Source: Alphaproteobacteria bacterium | GTDB taxonomy: Bacteria; Pseudomonadota; Alphaproteobacteria; Sphingomonadales; Sphingomonadaceae | Direction: 5' to 3' | NCBI GenBank assembly: GCA_028869975.1 | Contig: JAGWQR010000149.1 | Coordinates: 1 to 18,729 of the forward strand | DNA length: 18,729 bases | Shown here: positions 6,028-13,761 of the stretch, piece by piece | Layout of the letters: each line of letters begins with the position of its first letter | Position numbering within the stretch: the stretch's first letter is position 1 | The notes under the pieces: model-generated | Told to the model about the DNA's origin: nothing | Database searches by the model: none | What the model saw: only the letters and a program-made list of their open reading frames with translations | Made by a program: the position numbers and the translations under genes

Positions 6028-7173
6028 ATGTACGATACTCAGGACGATAAAACTGAAACTCAATTTTTGCCGCTTGATGGCTGGCACCGCGCGCATGGCG
6101 GGCGCATGGTGGAGTTTGCTGGTTACTGGATGCCGATCCAGTATGAGGGAATAATTGCCGAACATCTTTGGGTGCGCGAGAATGCCGGCCTGTTCGATGT
6201 CTCACATATGGGGCAGCTTCAGATCAGTGGTGAAGGCGCGGCGGAAGCGCTGGAGGCCCTGCTCACCACCGACATCAAAACGCTCGAACATGGCAAAATC
6301 CGCTACGCGCTGATGCTCAATGAGGCGGGCGGCGCGCTTGATGATCTGATGGTGACGAACCGGGGGATTTATTATTACCTCGTCGTCAATGGTGCGACAA
6401 AATGGGACGATATTGCCCATCTGCGCCAGCATCTGCCCGATCATATCACACTCAATCATCTGGAAGACCGGGCACTGCTCGCGCTGCAAGGGCCCAAGGC
6501 GGTTGCGGCGCTGGCGCAGCTCGGCCTTGTTCCCGCCAAACCCGGCGGGCCGGAGCTTGGAGACATGAACTTCATGGAGGCCGCGCCGTTTAAGTGGGGC
6601 AAGGTGCCGCTGGGCATCTCTCGCTCGGGCTATACCGGCGAGGATGGGGTGGAAATTTCTGTGCGCGGCGAGGATGTGGTGGCGCTGGCCGATGCTCTGT
6701 GTGCGCTGCCGGAGGTGAAGCCCATCGGGCTTGGCGCGCGTGATTCGCTGCGGCTGGAAGCGGGGTTGCCGCTCTATGGGCATGATCTGGATGCGGGCGT
6801 TGATCCGATTCAGGCCGGTCTCGGCTTTGCTGTGCCCAAGCGGCGGCGTGCAGAGGGCGGTTTTCCCGGCGCGGCGCGCGTTCAGGCCAGCATCGCCAAT
6901 GGCCCGCCTTCAAAGCGTGTCGGCCTGATGATCGAGGGGCGGATGCCCGCGCGCGAGGGCGCGCTGATCTTTGACGGAGACACGCAGGTTGGCAAACTGA
7001 CCTCGGGTGGCTTCTCGCCGAGCCTGCAAGCCCCGATCGCGATGGGCTATGTTGCGCCTGAGCACGCCGCCCCCGGCACGCCGCTCGAGATTGATGTGCG
7101 CGGCAGGCGCCTGCCCGCATCGGTTGTCGGCCTGCCCTTCGTTCCGCATCGCTATAAACGCAAAGGAGTTTGA
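6028..7173 (+). CDS. gcvT: Aminomethyltransferase (glycine cleavage T protein)
   Basis: A 381-residue protein. It takes the aminomethyl group from lipoyl-GcvH and, with tetrahydrofolate, releases NH3 and forms 5,10-methylene-THF. Family motifs are LPLDGWHRAHGGRMVEFAGY near the N-terminus, ENAGLFDVSHMGQ (about 51-63), RYALMLNEAGGALDDLMV, and the folate-site segment SRSGYTGEDGVEIS. GLGARDSLRLEAGLPLYGHD and a C-terminal barrel domain ending PFVPHRYKR follow. Length and domain order are normal. The ATG at 6028 fits the family start with a 12-residue polar extension. It is the first gene under the glycine riboswitch. Its stop lies one base before the gcvH start, and the gcvH ribosome binding site lies inside its 3' end. 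Confidence 0.97.
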   Translation: MYDTQDDKTETQFLPLDGWHRAHGGRMVEFAGYWMPIQYEGIIAEHLWVRENAGLFDVSHMGQLQISGEGAAEALEALLTTDIKTLEHGKIRYALMLNEAGGALDDLMVTNRGIYYYLVVNGATKWDDIAHLRQHLPDHITLNHLEDRALLALQGPKAVAALAQLGLVPAKPGGPELGDMNFMEAAPFKWGKVPLGISRSGYTGEDGVEISVRGEDVVALADALCALPEVKPIGLGARDSLRLEAGLPLYGHDLDAGVDPIQAGLGFAVPKRRRAEGGFPGAARVQASIANGPPSKRVGLMIEGRMPAREGALIFDGDTQVGKLTSGGFSPSLQAPIAMGYVAPEHAAPGTPLEIDVRGRRLPASVVGLPFVPHRYKRKGV

Positions 7174-7174
7174 A

Positions 7175-7546
7175 ATGACCCGCTATTATACCATTGAGCA
7201 TGAGTGGATCGAGGTTGACGGCACCACCGCGACGGTCGGCATCACCGATCATGCGCAGCACCAGCTTGGCGACATTGTGTTTGTCGAGGTGCCCGCCGCT
7301 GGCACCACGCTCACCAAGGGCGGGCAAGCAGCGGTGGTCGAGTCGGTCAAGGCTGCGTCGGATGTTTATGCGCCGGTATCGGGTGTGGTGAGCGAGAGCA
7401 ATGCCGCGCTGGAAGCCGACCCGGCTTTGGTCAATTCCGCGCCCGAGGGTGACGGCTGGTTCTTCAAATTGACGCTGACCAACGCAGCGGAGCTTGAGGG
7501 CCTGATGGACAAGGCCGCTTATGATGCCTGGGTGAAGACGCTCTAA
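7175..7546 (+). CDS. gcvH: Glycine cleavage system H protein
   Basis: A 123-residue lipoyl carrier that shuttles the aminomethyl intermediate between the P, T and L proteins. The start is ATG 7175, with AAGGAG at 7163-7168 and a 6-base spacer, although the frame is open further upstream inside gcvT. Motifs are YTIEHEWIEVDG at the N-terminus, GITDHAQHQLGDIVFVEVP, and the lipoylation site ESVKAASDVYAPVSG with K59 as the modified lysine. The C-terminus is typical (EGDGWFFKL, later YDAWVKTL). Its TAA shares one base with the ATG of gcvPA (TAATG), so the two should be translationally coupled. The lipoamide dehydrogenase (L protein) partner is not in this window. Confidence 0.98.
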   Translation: MTRYYTIEHEWIEVDGTTATVGITDHAQHQLGDIVFVEVPAAGTTLTKGGQAAVVESVKAASDVYAPVSGVVSESNAALEADPALVNSAPEGDGWFFKLTLTNAAELEGLMDKAAYDAWVKTL

Positions 7547-8901
7547 TGCGCTACCTCCCCCTGACCGATACCGACCGCGCGGAGATGCTCGCCACCATTG
7601 GTGCGCCCAGCATCGATGCGCTCTTTGCCGAAGTGCCCGCTGAGGCCCGGCTCGATGGCCTCATCGCGGGCTTGGCGCACCACCAGTCCGAAATGGCGGT
7701 CGAGCGGCATTTCTCGCACCTCGCGCGGCGCAACATGGCGGCGGCGCACCACCCCTTCTTTCTCGGCTGCGGCGCTTACAAACACCATATCCCTGCCTCG
7801 GTCGATCATCTCATCCAGCGCGGCGAATTCCTGACCGCCTATACGCCCTACCAGCCCGAAATCGCGCAAGGGACGCTTCAGGTGCTGTTCGAGTTTCAAA
7901 CGCAGGTCGCGCGGCTGTTCGGCTGCGCGGTGGCCAATGCGAGCATGTATGATGGCTCGACCGCGTGCTGGGAAGCGATCAGCATGGCGGCAAGGATCAC
8001 GCGACGCAAGAGCGTGCTGCTGAGTGCCGGGCTGCACCCGCATTATGTCAGCGTGGCGCAGACGATGGCGCGCTTCACCGGGGACGTGGTGGAAAGCGCG
8101 GTGCCCGATCTGGCGGGTTCGGACTGGGCGGATCTGGCGGCGCGGGTTGGCCCTGAGACGAGCGCGGTCGTCGTGCAATATCCCGATATATTTGGCCAGG
8201 TCGAGGATATGGAGGCGCTTGCCAGCGCCTGTCAGGCTGCTGGCGCGCTGCTGATCGCGGTAGTTACCGAGCCGGTGGCGCTTGGGGCTATCAAATCCCC
8301 AGGCGAAATGGGCGCGGATATTGTGGTGGGGGAGGGGCAATCGCTCGGCGTTGGGCTGCAATTCGGCGGGCCGTATGTCGGACTGTTCGCTTGCCGCGAG
8401 AAATTTGTGCGCCAGATGCCGGGCCGGCTGTGCGGGCAGACGGTCGATGCCAGCGGCAAGCGCGGGTTCGTGCTCACGCTCTCCACGCGCGAGCAGCATA
8501 TCCGGCGCGAAAAGGCGACCTCAAACATCTGCACGAATGCGGGGCTGTGTGCACTCGCGTTCAGCATTCACATGACGCTGCTGGGCGAGGCAGGGTTGCG
8601 GCAACTGGCGCTGGTCAATCATACCAAAGCGCGCCGAGCGGCGGCGCGGCTGACGCAAATCAACGGCGTGGCGCTGGCGACGCCATCCTTCTTCAATGAA
8701 TTCACATTGTCTTTGCCAGTCGAGGCGCGCCCGGTTGTGCGCGCACTCGCTGAACGCCAAGTGCTCGGCGGCGTTTCGCTCGGCCGGCTCTATCCAGGCA
8801 TTAACGCACTGGAGAATGGATTGGTTGTCGCGGTCACTGAAGTGGTCAGTGACGATGACGTTGAGGCGTTGGCAACAGCGCTGGAAGGGGTACTGGCATG
8901 A
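7546..8901 (+). CDS. gcvPA: Glycine dehydrogenase (decarboxylating) subunit 1
   Basis: A 451-residue N-terminal-half subunit of the split P protein. With GcvPB it decarboxylates glycine and passes the aminomethyl group to lipoyl-GcvH. Family features are MRYLPLTDTDRAEML at the start, FLGCGAYKHHIPASVDHLI, FLTAYTPYQPEIAQGTLQ, ANASMYDGSTA, GEGQSLGVGLQFGGPYVGLFA, and the long conserved TREQHIRREKATSNICTN. This subunit has the fold but not the PLP lysine, which is in GcvPB. It begins within the gcvH stop codon and overlaps gcvPB by 4 bases (ATGA), so equal production of the two halves is likely. Confidence 0.98.
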   Translation: MRYLPLTDTDRAEMLATIGAPSIDALFAEVPAEARLDGLIAGLAHHQSEMAVERHFSHLARRNMAAAHHPFFLGCGAYKHHIPASVDHLIQRGEFLTAYTPYQPEIAQGTLQVLFEFQTQVARLFGCAVANASMYDGSTACWEAISMAARITRRKSVLLSAGLHPHYVSVAQTMARFTGDVVESAVPDLAGSDWADLAARVGPETSAVVVQYPDIFGQVEDMEALASACQAAGALLIAVVTEPVALGAIKSPGEMGADIVVGEGQSLGVGLQFGGPYVGLFACREKFVRQMPGRLCGQTVDASGKRGFVLTLSTREQHIRREKATSNICTNAGLCALAFSIHMTLLGEAGLRQLALVNHTKARRAAARLTQINGVALATPSFFNEFTLSLPVEARPVVRALAERQVLGGVSLGRLYPGINALENGLVVAVTEVVSDDDVEALATALEGVLA

Positions 8902-10481
8902 ACATCAATAACTCTGGCTGGAAGCCTGAGCTGGCCGCGAACGATTCGAATGGTGATGCGGGCGTGGCCACCTTCACCGGTAACCGCGCGTTGATGCTTG
9001 ACGAGCCGCTGATTTTCGAGATTGGCAGCAATGCAACGACAGGGGTGGATTTTGCCGCCTGCGATGCGCGGCATGATCTCGGCGCGCTGGCCCGCACCGC
9101 GCCGATCAACCTCCCAGGCCTGTCCGAACCTGAAACGGTGCGCCATTACACGCGCCTGTCACGCCAGAATTACGGGATTGATCTGGGCGTCTTCCCGCTG
9201 GGCAGTTGCACGATGAAGCACAATCCGCGCCTCAATGAGAAGATCGCGCGGATGAAGGGCTTTGGCGATGTTCATCCGCTCGCGCCGATCCCGACCATTC
9301 AGGGCGCGCTCGCCGTGATTCATGAACTCGCCGAATGGCTCAAGGCCCTCACCGGAATGCCCGCGATTGCTATGTCTCCCAAGGCAGGGGCGCATGGCGA
9401 ACTGTGCGGTATACTGTGCATTCGCGCGGCACTTGAGGCCCGTGGCGAGACGGCGCGCACGGTCATGCTCGTGCCCGAATCGGCACATGGCACCAATCCG
9501 GCGACGGCGGCGTTTGCAGGGTTTTCCATTGAGAGCATCCCAGCAACTGCGCAAGGCCGGGTCGATGTCGCGGCGCTCGAAGCTCGCCTCGGCCCGGATG
9601 TGGCGGGCGTGATGATCACCAACCCCAACACGTGCGGCCTGTTCGAGCGCGATCTCAAGCGCATCGCCGACAATGTGCATGCCGCCGGGGGTTATGTCTA
9701 TTGCGACGGCGCCAATTTCAACGCCATCGTCGGCCGGGTGCGGCCCGGCGATCTCGGCATTGATGCGATGCACATCAACCTGCATAAGACGTTCTCCACC
9801 CCTCATGGCGGCGGCGGGCCGGGGGCAGGACCGGTGGTGCTTTCAGAAGCGCTTGCGCCGTTCGCGCCGCTGCCGGTCGTCGAAACACAGGGCGATGACT
9901 ATGTGCTGATCGAAGAAGAAAATGCCGCCGAAAGCCATCCCCAAGCGTTCGGGCGGATGGCGGCGTTCCAGGGCCAGATGGGGATGTTCACCCGTGCGCT
10001 CGCCTATATTCTCAGCCATGGTGCGGATGGCTTGTGCCAAGTCTCGGGCGATGCCGTGCTCAACGCCAATTATGTGCTGCGTTCGCTGGAAGATACGCTC
10101 GATGCGCCGTTTGCGCATAGCGGCCCCTGTATGCACGAGGCGCTGTTCACCGATGTCGGATTTGCTGAAGGCTTCTCGACACTCGATGTCGCCAAGGGGC
10201 TGATCGATGAGGGCTTCCACCCGATGACGGTCTATTTCCCGCTGGTTGTGCATGGCGCGATGCTGGTCGAGCCGACCGAAACCGAGAGCAAGGCGGGGCT
10301 TGATCAATTCATCGGTGCGCTGCGCTCGGTCGCCGAACGCGCCAAGGCCGGCTACCCCACGCTCAAATCCGCGCCGCATTTTGCCCCCCGCGCCCGGCTC
10401 GACGAAACGCAAGCCGCGCGCAAACCGGTGCTCGTCCACCCCTTGATTAGCGCGGCTGGCAAGCGCATAACCTCGCCATGA
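8898..10481 (+). CDS. gcvPB: Glycine dehydrogenase (decarboxylating) subunit 2, PLP-binding
   Basis: A 527-residue C-terminal-half subunit of the split P protein, carrying the PLP cofactor. The Schiff-base lysine is K297 in INLHKTFSTPHGGGGPG. Other landmarks are LGSCTMKHNPRLNEK, SPKAGAHGELCG, ESAHGTNPATAAFAGF, ITNPNTCGLFE, YCDGANFNAIVG and FHPMTVYFPLVVHGAMLVEPTETE. Length and layout are normal. The N-terminus, about 25 residues of polar sequence before ALMLDEPLIFE, is slightly longer than in many relatives. It overlaps gcvPA by ATGA at its start and a small membrane-protein gene by ATGA at its stop, so it sits in the middle of one coupled gene chain. Confidence 0.98.
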   Translation: MNINNSGWKPELAANDSNGDAGVATFTGNRALMLDEPLIFEIGSNATTGVDFAACDARHDLGALARTAPINLPGLSEPETVRHYTRLSRQNYGIDLGVFPLGSCTMKHNPRLNEKIARMKGFGDVHPLAPIPTIQGALAVIHELAEWLKALTGMPAIAMSPKAGAHGELCGILCIRAALEARGETARTVMLVPESAHGTNPATAAFAGFSIESIPATAQGRVDVAALEARLGPDVAGVMITNPNTCGLFERDLKRIADNVHAAGGYVYCDGANFNAIVGRVRPGDLGIDAMHINLHKTFSTPHGGGGPGAGPVVLSEALAPFAPLPVVETQGDDYVLIEEENAAESHPQAFGRMAAFQGQMGMFTRALAYILSHGADGLCQVSGDAVLNANYVLRSLEDTLDAPFAHSGPCMHEALFTDVGFAEGFSTLDVAKGLIDEGFHPMTVYFPLVVHGAMLVEPTETESKAGLDQFIGALRSVAERAKAGYPTLKSAPHFAPRARLDETQAARKPVLVHPLISAAGKRITSP

Positions 10482-10708
10482 ACATTTTCCTTTCGATCCT
10501 TCTCATCGCCCTGATGATCGGCACGGTTATATGGCTGGTGCGCGGCGTCATCACTTTTTTACGTACAAGCGAGGCGGATCTTAAAAATGGCGTGGTCGGA
10601 CCAAGCTCATCTGGCGTCAAGCAAAACAAGGCAATGATGATGCGCATCGTCTTTCAGGCTGCGGCGATTGGTGTGATCGTGGTAATCTTGCTGGCGCGGC
10701 GGGGCTAA
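10478..10708 (+). CDS. Small two-helix membrane protein, HIG1 / twin-transmembrane type
   Basis: A 76-residue protein with two predicted membrane helices (about 3-26 and 54-73) joined by a polar loop. The motif KQNKAMMMRIVFQAA at the start of helix 2 resembles the Q-x-x-R-x-x-x-Q signature of HIG1-domain proteins. In alphaproteobacteria small proteins of this kind are annotated as HIG1-domain or twin-transmembrane proteins; mitochondrial relatives associate with respiratory complexes. The role in this organism is not shown by sequence. The start overlaps the gcvPB stop by ATGA, and pduO-type cobalamin adenosyltransferase follows 12 bases later, a pairing I recall from other alphaproteobacteria. 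Confidence 0.8.
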   Translation: MNIFLSILLIALMIGTVIWLVRGVITFLRTSEADLKNGVVGPSSSGVKQNKAMMMRIVFQAAAIGVIVVILLARRG

Positions 10709-10720
10709 TTTCGCGCGCTT

Positions 10721-11287
10721 ATGGTCAAGCTCAACAAGATTTACACGCGCACGGGGGATGACGGCACGACGGGGCTGGTGGATGGCTCGCGCCTGCTCAA
10801 GGACAGCCCGCGCATGGCCGCGATTGGCGATGTTGATGAGCTGAACGGCGCGATTGGCCTCGCCGCGCTGCATGTCGAGGGCGATGCGCTGATCCGGCTG
10901 CGGCGCATCCAGAATGATTTGTTTGATCTTGGAGCAGACCTGGCGACGCCCGGAACCGATTTCGCGCCCTCCGAAATGGTGCTGCGGATCATGCCCGCTC
11001 AGGTCAAGCGGCTGGAGGACGAACTGGACGCGATGAATGCCGCGCTCAAGCCGCTTACCAGCTTCATCCTGCCCGGCGGGTCGCCCGCATCAGCCGCGCT
11101 GCATCTGGCACGCAGCGTCTGCCGCCGGGCGGAACGCGTGGCAGTTGCGGCGGCGCGTGAAGTTGCGCTGAACCCGCAAGCGCTCAAATATCTCAACCGG
11201 CTCTCCGATTATCTGTTCGTGATGGCGCGGGCAAATAATGGCAATGGGGATGATGATGTGCTCTGGGTGCCGGGGGCATCGCGCTGA
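10721..11287 (+). CDS. PduO-type ATP:cob(I)alamin adenosyltransferase
   Basis: A 188-residue cytoplasmic enzyme that transfers the adenosyl group of ATP to cob(I)alamin or cobinamide, making adenosylcobalamin. The N-terminal ATP-binding motif KIYTRTGDDGTTGL (6-19) is intact. GDVDELNGAIGLA, the LFDLGADLATPG segment, FILPGGSPASAALHLARSVCRRAER and YLNRLSDYLFVMARANN follow; these are characteristic of the PduO family, not of CobA or EutT. Length is typical. A dedicated B12-dependent enzyme is not seen in the window. It lies in the gcv transcription unit, 12 bases after the HIG1-like gene and 38 bases before argB, the largest gap in that unit. Confidence 0.94.
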   Translation: MVKLNKIYTRTGDDGTTGLVDGSRLLKDSPRMAAIGDVDELNGAIGLAALHVEGDALIRLRRIQNDLFDLGADLATPGTDFAPSEMVLRIMPAQVKRLEDELDAMNAALKPLTSFILPGGSPASAALHLARSVCRRAERVAVAAAREVALNPQALKYLNRLSDYLFVMARANNGNGDDDVLWVPGASR

Positions 11288-11325
11288 ATCTTGCTTTTGA
11301 TGCACATTTCGCCCATGGGGCGGCG

Positions 11326-12228
11326 ATGAACACCCTGGCCGCGCATGATCCCGCCCTGCTCGCCAAAGCGGAGACGCTGACCGAGGCGCTGCCCTATATC
11401 CAGCGCTATGCGGGTCAGACGTTCGTGGTCAAATACGGTGGCCACGCGATGGGCGATCCGGCTCTGGCGCATGACTTTGCCGAAGATGTGGTGCTGCTCA
11501 AAACCATCGGGATCAACCCGATTGTCGTGCATGGCGGCGGGCCACAGATCGGGGCGATGCTCAAGAAACTGGGGGTGGAAAGCCGCTTTGTCGATGGTCT
11601 GCGTGTCACTGATGCGGAGACGGCGCGGGTGGCGGAGATGGTGCTCTCGGGCGCGATCAACAAGGAAATCGTGCGCTGGATTGCGGGTGCGGGCGGCAAG
11701 GCGGTCGGTATTTCGGGCAAGGATGGCGGCTTTGTGCGCGCGCAGAAAGTGACGCGCACGACGCGCGATCCGGACAGCCAGATCGAGATGCATATCGATC
11801 TTGGCTTTGTCGGCGAGCCGGCGGCGATCGATCGCATGGTGCTCGATACGATTTCCGGCGCGGGGATGATCCCGGTGGTGGCCCCCATTGGCGTGGATGA
11901 TGCCGGCCAAACCTACAATATCAACGCCGATACGATGGCGGGGGCGATTGCTTCCGCCATGGGCGCCAAGCGCCTGTTCCTGCTCACCGATGTGGCGGGG
12001 GTGCTGGGTAAGGATGGCGCGCTGCTGACCGATCTCGACCCCGCAAAGATCGCTGCGCTCAAGGCCGATGGGACGGCGCAGGGCGGGATGATCCCCAAGC
12101 TCGACACCTGCATCGCAGCGATCGAGGGCGGTGTCGAAGGTGCGGTCATCCTCGATGGCCGGGTGCCTCATGCCATGTTGCTTGAGATTTTCACGGCGCG
12201 CGGCGCGGGCACACTGGTGCATAAATAG
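11326..12228 (+). CDS. argB: Acetylglutamate kinase
   Basis: A 300-residue cytoplasmic kinase of the amino-acid-kinase family that phosphorylates N-acetylglutamate, the second step of arginine synthesis. Motifs are VVKYGGHAMG (34-43), IVVHGGGPQIG (66-76), RVTDAETARVAEMVLSG, ISGKDGG, NINADTMAGAIA, FLLTDVAGVLG and QGGMIPKL. The N-terminal helix before the kinase core (residues 1-30, ALPYIQRYAG) is the feature found in arginine-inhibited hexameric enzymes, so feedback control by arginine is likely. The only weak point is the start, since the Shine-Dalgarno is a poor GGGGCGG close to the ATG. An AGGAGG overlapping its stop region serves the next gene. Confidence 0.97.
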   Translation: MNTLAAHDPALLAKAETLTEALPYIQRYAGQTFVVKYGGHAMGDPALAHDFAEDVVLLKTIGINPIVVHGGGPQIGAMLKKLGVESRFVDGLRVTDAETARVAEMVLSGAINKEIVRWIAGAGGKAVGISGKDGGFVRAQKVTRTTRDPDSQIEMHIDLGFVGEPAAIDRMVLDTISGAGMIPVVAPIGVDDAGQTYNINADTMAGAIASAMGAKRLFLLTDVAGVLGKDGALLTDLDPAKIAALKADGTAQGGMIPKLDTCIAAIEGGVEGAVILDGRVPHAMLLEIFTARGAGTLVHK

Positions 12229-12239
12229 GAGGTCTGGCG

Positions 12240-12542
12240 ATGATAATGCTGGTTGAGATTATTGATTTTCTGCTCCGGCTGCTGTGGTGGGTGATCCTGA
12301 TTCAGGCGGTGATGTCGTGGCTGATCGCGTTCAATGTCATCAACACCTATAATGAGACGGTGCGCACGATCTGGAACACATTGTCGCGGGTACTTGAGCC
12401 GATTTATCGCCCGATCCGTAAAATTATGCCCGATTTTGGCGCGCTTGATCTGTCGCCGATGGTGGTCCTGATCGGAATTTACATGATGCAGGCTTTTGTG
12501 CTGCCGGCAATCCTGCGCGCGGTTTATGGCGAGCCATTTTAG
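12240..12542 (+). CDS. YggT family integral membrane protein
   Basis: A 100-residue protein with two hydrophobic segments (about 2-28 and 72-94) and the family signature around SRVLEPIYRPIRKIMPDFGALDLSPMVVLIGIYMM. YggT proteins are conserved small inner-membrane proteins; roles in cell division, membrane-protein handling or osmotic stress have been proposed in some bacteria and plastids, but the activity is unclear. ATG 12240 is preferred over the ATG two codons later because AGGAGG at 12227-12232 sits 7 bases upstream, one of the strongest ribosome binding sites in the window. It is followed after 9 bases by a DUF167 gene, a very common pairing in bacteria. Confidence 0.93.
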   Translation: MIMLVEIIDFLLRLLWWVILIQAVMSWLIAFNVINTYNETVRTIWNTLSRVLEPIYRPIRKIMPDFGALDLSPMVVLIGIYMMQAFVLPAILRAVYGEPF

Positions 12543-12551
12543 GGCGCAGGT

Positions 12552-12878
12552 TTGAGTCTGCCCTTGCGCGCTGTAGCCGAGGGCGTCCTGCTGGCAGTAC
12601 GTGCAACAGCAGGAGCACGGCGCGAGGAAATATCAGGACTGTGGCACGACACGGACGATCAGGTCTGGCTTGAGGTGAAGGTGCACGCAACGCCCGAAGA
12701 CGGTAAGGCAAATGACGCAATAATTAGTATGCTTAGCATACAATTTTCAGTTAAACGCCGCCATGTTATGCTGGTCAAAGGGCACCGGTCACGGTTAAAG
12801 ACATTCAGGATCAACGGTGCGACAGCGGAAGGGCTCGCCACTCTGCTCGAAAATATGGGACACAGGAATGAAGGCTGA
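12552..12878 (+). CDS. DUF167 (YggU-like) family protein
   Basis: A 108-residue protein starting at TTG 12552, with only weak ribosome-binding sequence in the gap after yggT. Family features are VLLAVRATAGARREEISG near the N-terminus, the conserved LEVKVHATPEDGKANDAII core, and VMLVKGHRSRLKTFRI. The family is widespread and of unknown function, usually next to yggT. The middle of the gene (about 12710-12775) is distinctly AT-rich and uses codons such as ATA, TCA and TTA that are rare in its neighbours. It may hide an internal promoter. The 3' end overlaps folD by 11 bases. Confidence 0.88.
   Translation: MSLPLRAVAEGVLLAVRATAGARREEISGLWHDTDDQVWLEVKVHATPEDGKANDAIISMLSIQFSVKRRHVMLVKGHRSRLKTFRINGATAEGLATLLENMGHRNEG
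12744..12772 (+). promoter_or_regulatory. Candidate internal promoter for folD-marC
   Basis: Within the AT-rich part of the DUF167 gene, TTTTCA (12744-12749) is followed by a 17-base spacer and TATGCT (12767-12772), each 4 of 6 to the sigma-70 consensus. A start near 12779 would give folD a leader of about 90 bases. This rests on motif and composition only. Confidence 0.25.
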
Positions 12879-13761
12879 GATTATTGATGGAAAAGCATAT
12901 GCCGCAAGCTTGCGCGCAAGGATTGCGCAGGGGGTGACGGCGTTTCAGGCGACGGCGGCGCGCGTGCCCGGCCTTGCGGTGGTGCTGGTCGGCGAGGATC
13001 CGGCGAGCAAGGTCTATGTCGGCGCTAAGGAAAAGCAGACGATCGAGGTTGGCATGGTGAGCTTTGCGCACCGGCTGCCCGCCGACACCACACAGACCGA
13101 TCTGATCGCGCTGATCGCGCGGCTCAATGCCGACCCCAAGGTTGATGGCATCCTCGTTCAGCTCCCTCTGCCCAAGCATCTCAACGAGCTGGCCGTGGTC
13201 AGCGCGATTGATCCGGACAAGGATGTTGACGGGCTGCATGTTGTCAATGCCGGACGGCTGGCTTCGGGCTTGCCGGGGCTGGTGAGTTGCACGCCGCTCG
13301 GGTGCATGATGCTGATCCATGATGCGCTGGGCGCTGATCTTTCCGGCAAAAACGCTGTCGTCATCGGCCGCTCGATCCTGGTCGGCAAGCCGGTCGCGCA
13401 ACTGCTGCTCGCGGCGAACTGCACTGTGACGATTGCACATAGCCGCACCGCCGATCTACCCGCTGTGGTCAAGCGCGCGGACATTGTCGTCGCAGCCGTG
13501 GGCCGCGCGCAGATGGTAAAGGCGGAGTGGATCAAGCCCGGTGCGTGTGTGATCGATGTCGGCATCAACCGCGTGCCCGCACCCGAGGAAGGCAAGACGA
13601 AACTCGCCGGCGATGTTGATTTTGAAGGCGTGGCGGAGGTCGCTGGCAGCATTACCCCCGTGCCTGGCGGCGTCGGGCCGATGACGATTGCCTGCCTGCT
13701 CCACAACACGCTGCAAGCGGCGCAGCGGCGTGAGAGCGTGCCGGAGGTCAAGCCGATTTGA
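12868..13761 (+). CDS. folD: Bifunctional methylene-THF dehydrogenase / methenyl-THF cyclohydrolase
   Basis: A 297-residue cytoplasmic enzyme that interconverts 5,10-methylene-THF and 10-formyl-THF using NADP. Catalytic residues fall at the E. coli positions: Y50 and K54 (SKVYVGAKEK), Q98 (ILVQLPLP) and D121 (DKDVDGLH). The nucleotide-binding loop is VVIGRSILVGKPVAQLL (about 165-181), and ITPVPGGVGPMTIACLL lies near the end. The frame is open for 17 codons further upstream, but ATG 12868 fits the family start (MKAEIIDGK), with GGGA 7 bases before it. It overlaps the DUF167 gene by 11 and marC by 4 bases. Lying downstream of gcvTHP, it would use the methylene-THF those genes make. Confidence 0.97.
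   Translation: MKAEIIDGKAYAASLRARIAQGVTAFQATAARVPGLAVVLVGEDPASKVYVGAKEKQTIEVGMVSFAHRLPADTTQTDLIALIARLNADPKVDGILVQLPLPKHLNELAVVSAIDPDKDVDGLHVVNAGRLASGLPGLVSCTPLGCMMLIHDALGADLSGKNAVVIGRSILVGKPVAQLLLAANCTVTIAHSRTADLPAVVKRADIVVAAVGRAQMVKAEWIKPGACVIDVGINRVPAPEEGKTKLAGDVDFEGVAEVAGSITPVPGGVGPMTIACLLHNTLQAAQRRESVPEVKPI

Noticed and set aside
7543..8499. A 318-codon open frame on the minus strand, antisense to gcvPA
   Set aside because: Composition is Arg/His/Ala-rich with no motifs, and the opposite strand carries an unambiguous gcvPA. It is a shadow of GC-rich codon use.
11209..12222. A 337-codon minus-strand open frame over argB
   Set aside because: Low-complexity shadow protein, no recognisable domain; argB on the plus strand is complete and well conserved.
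12727..12741. Perfect 7-bp-arm palindrome GTATGCT-T-AGCATAC in the DUF167 gene
   Set aside because: About one such palindrome is expected by chance in a window this size, and it lies in coding sequence. Kept only as part of the AT-rich patch.
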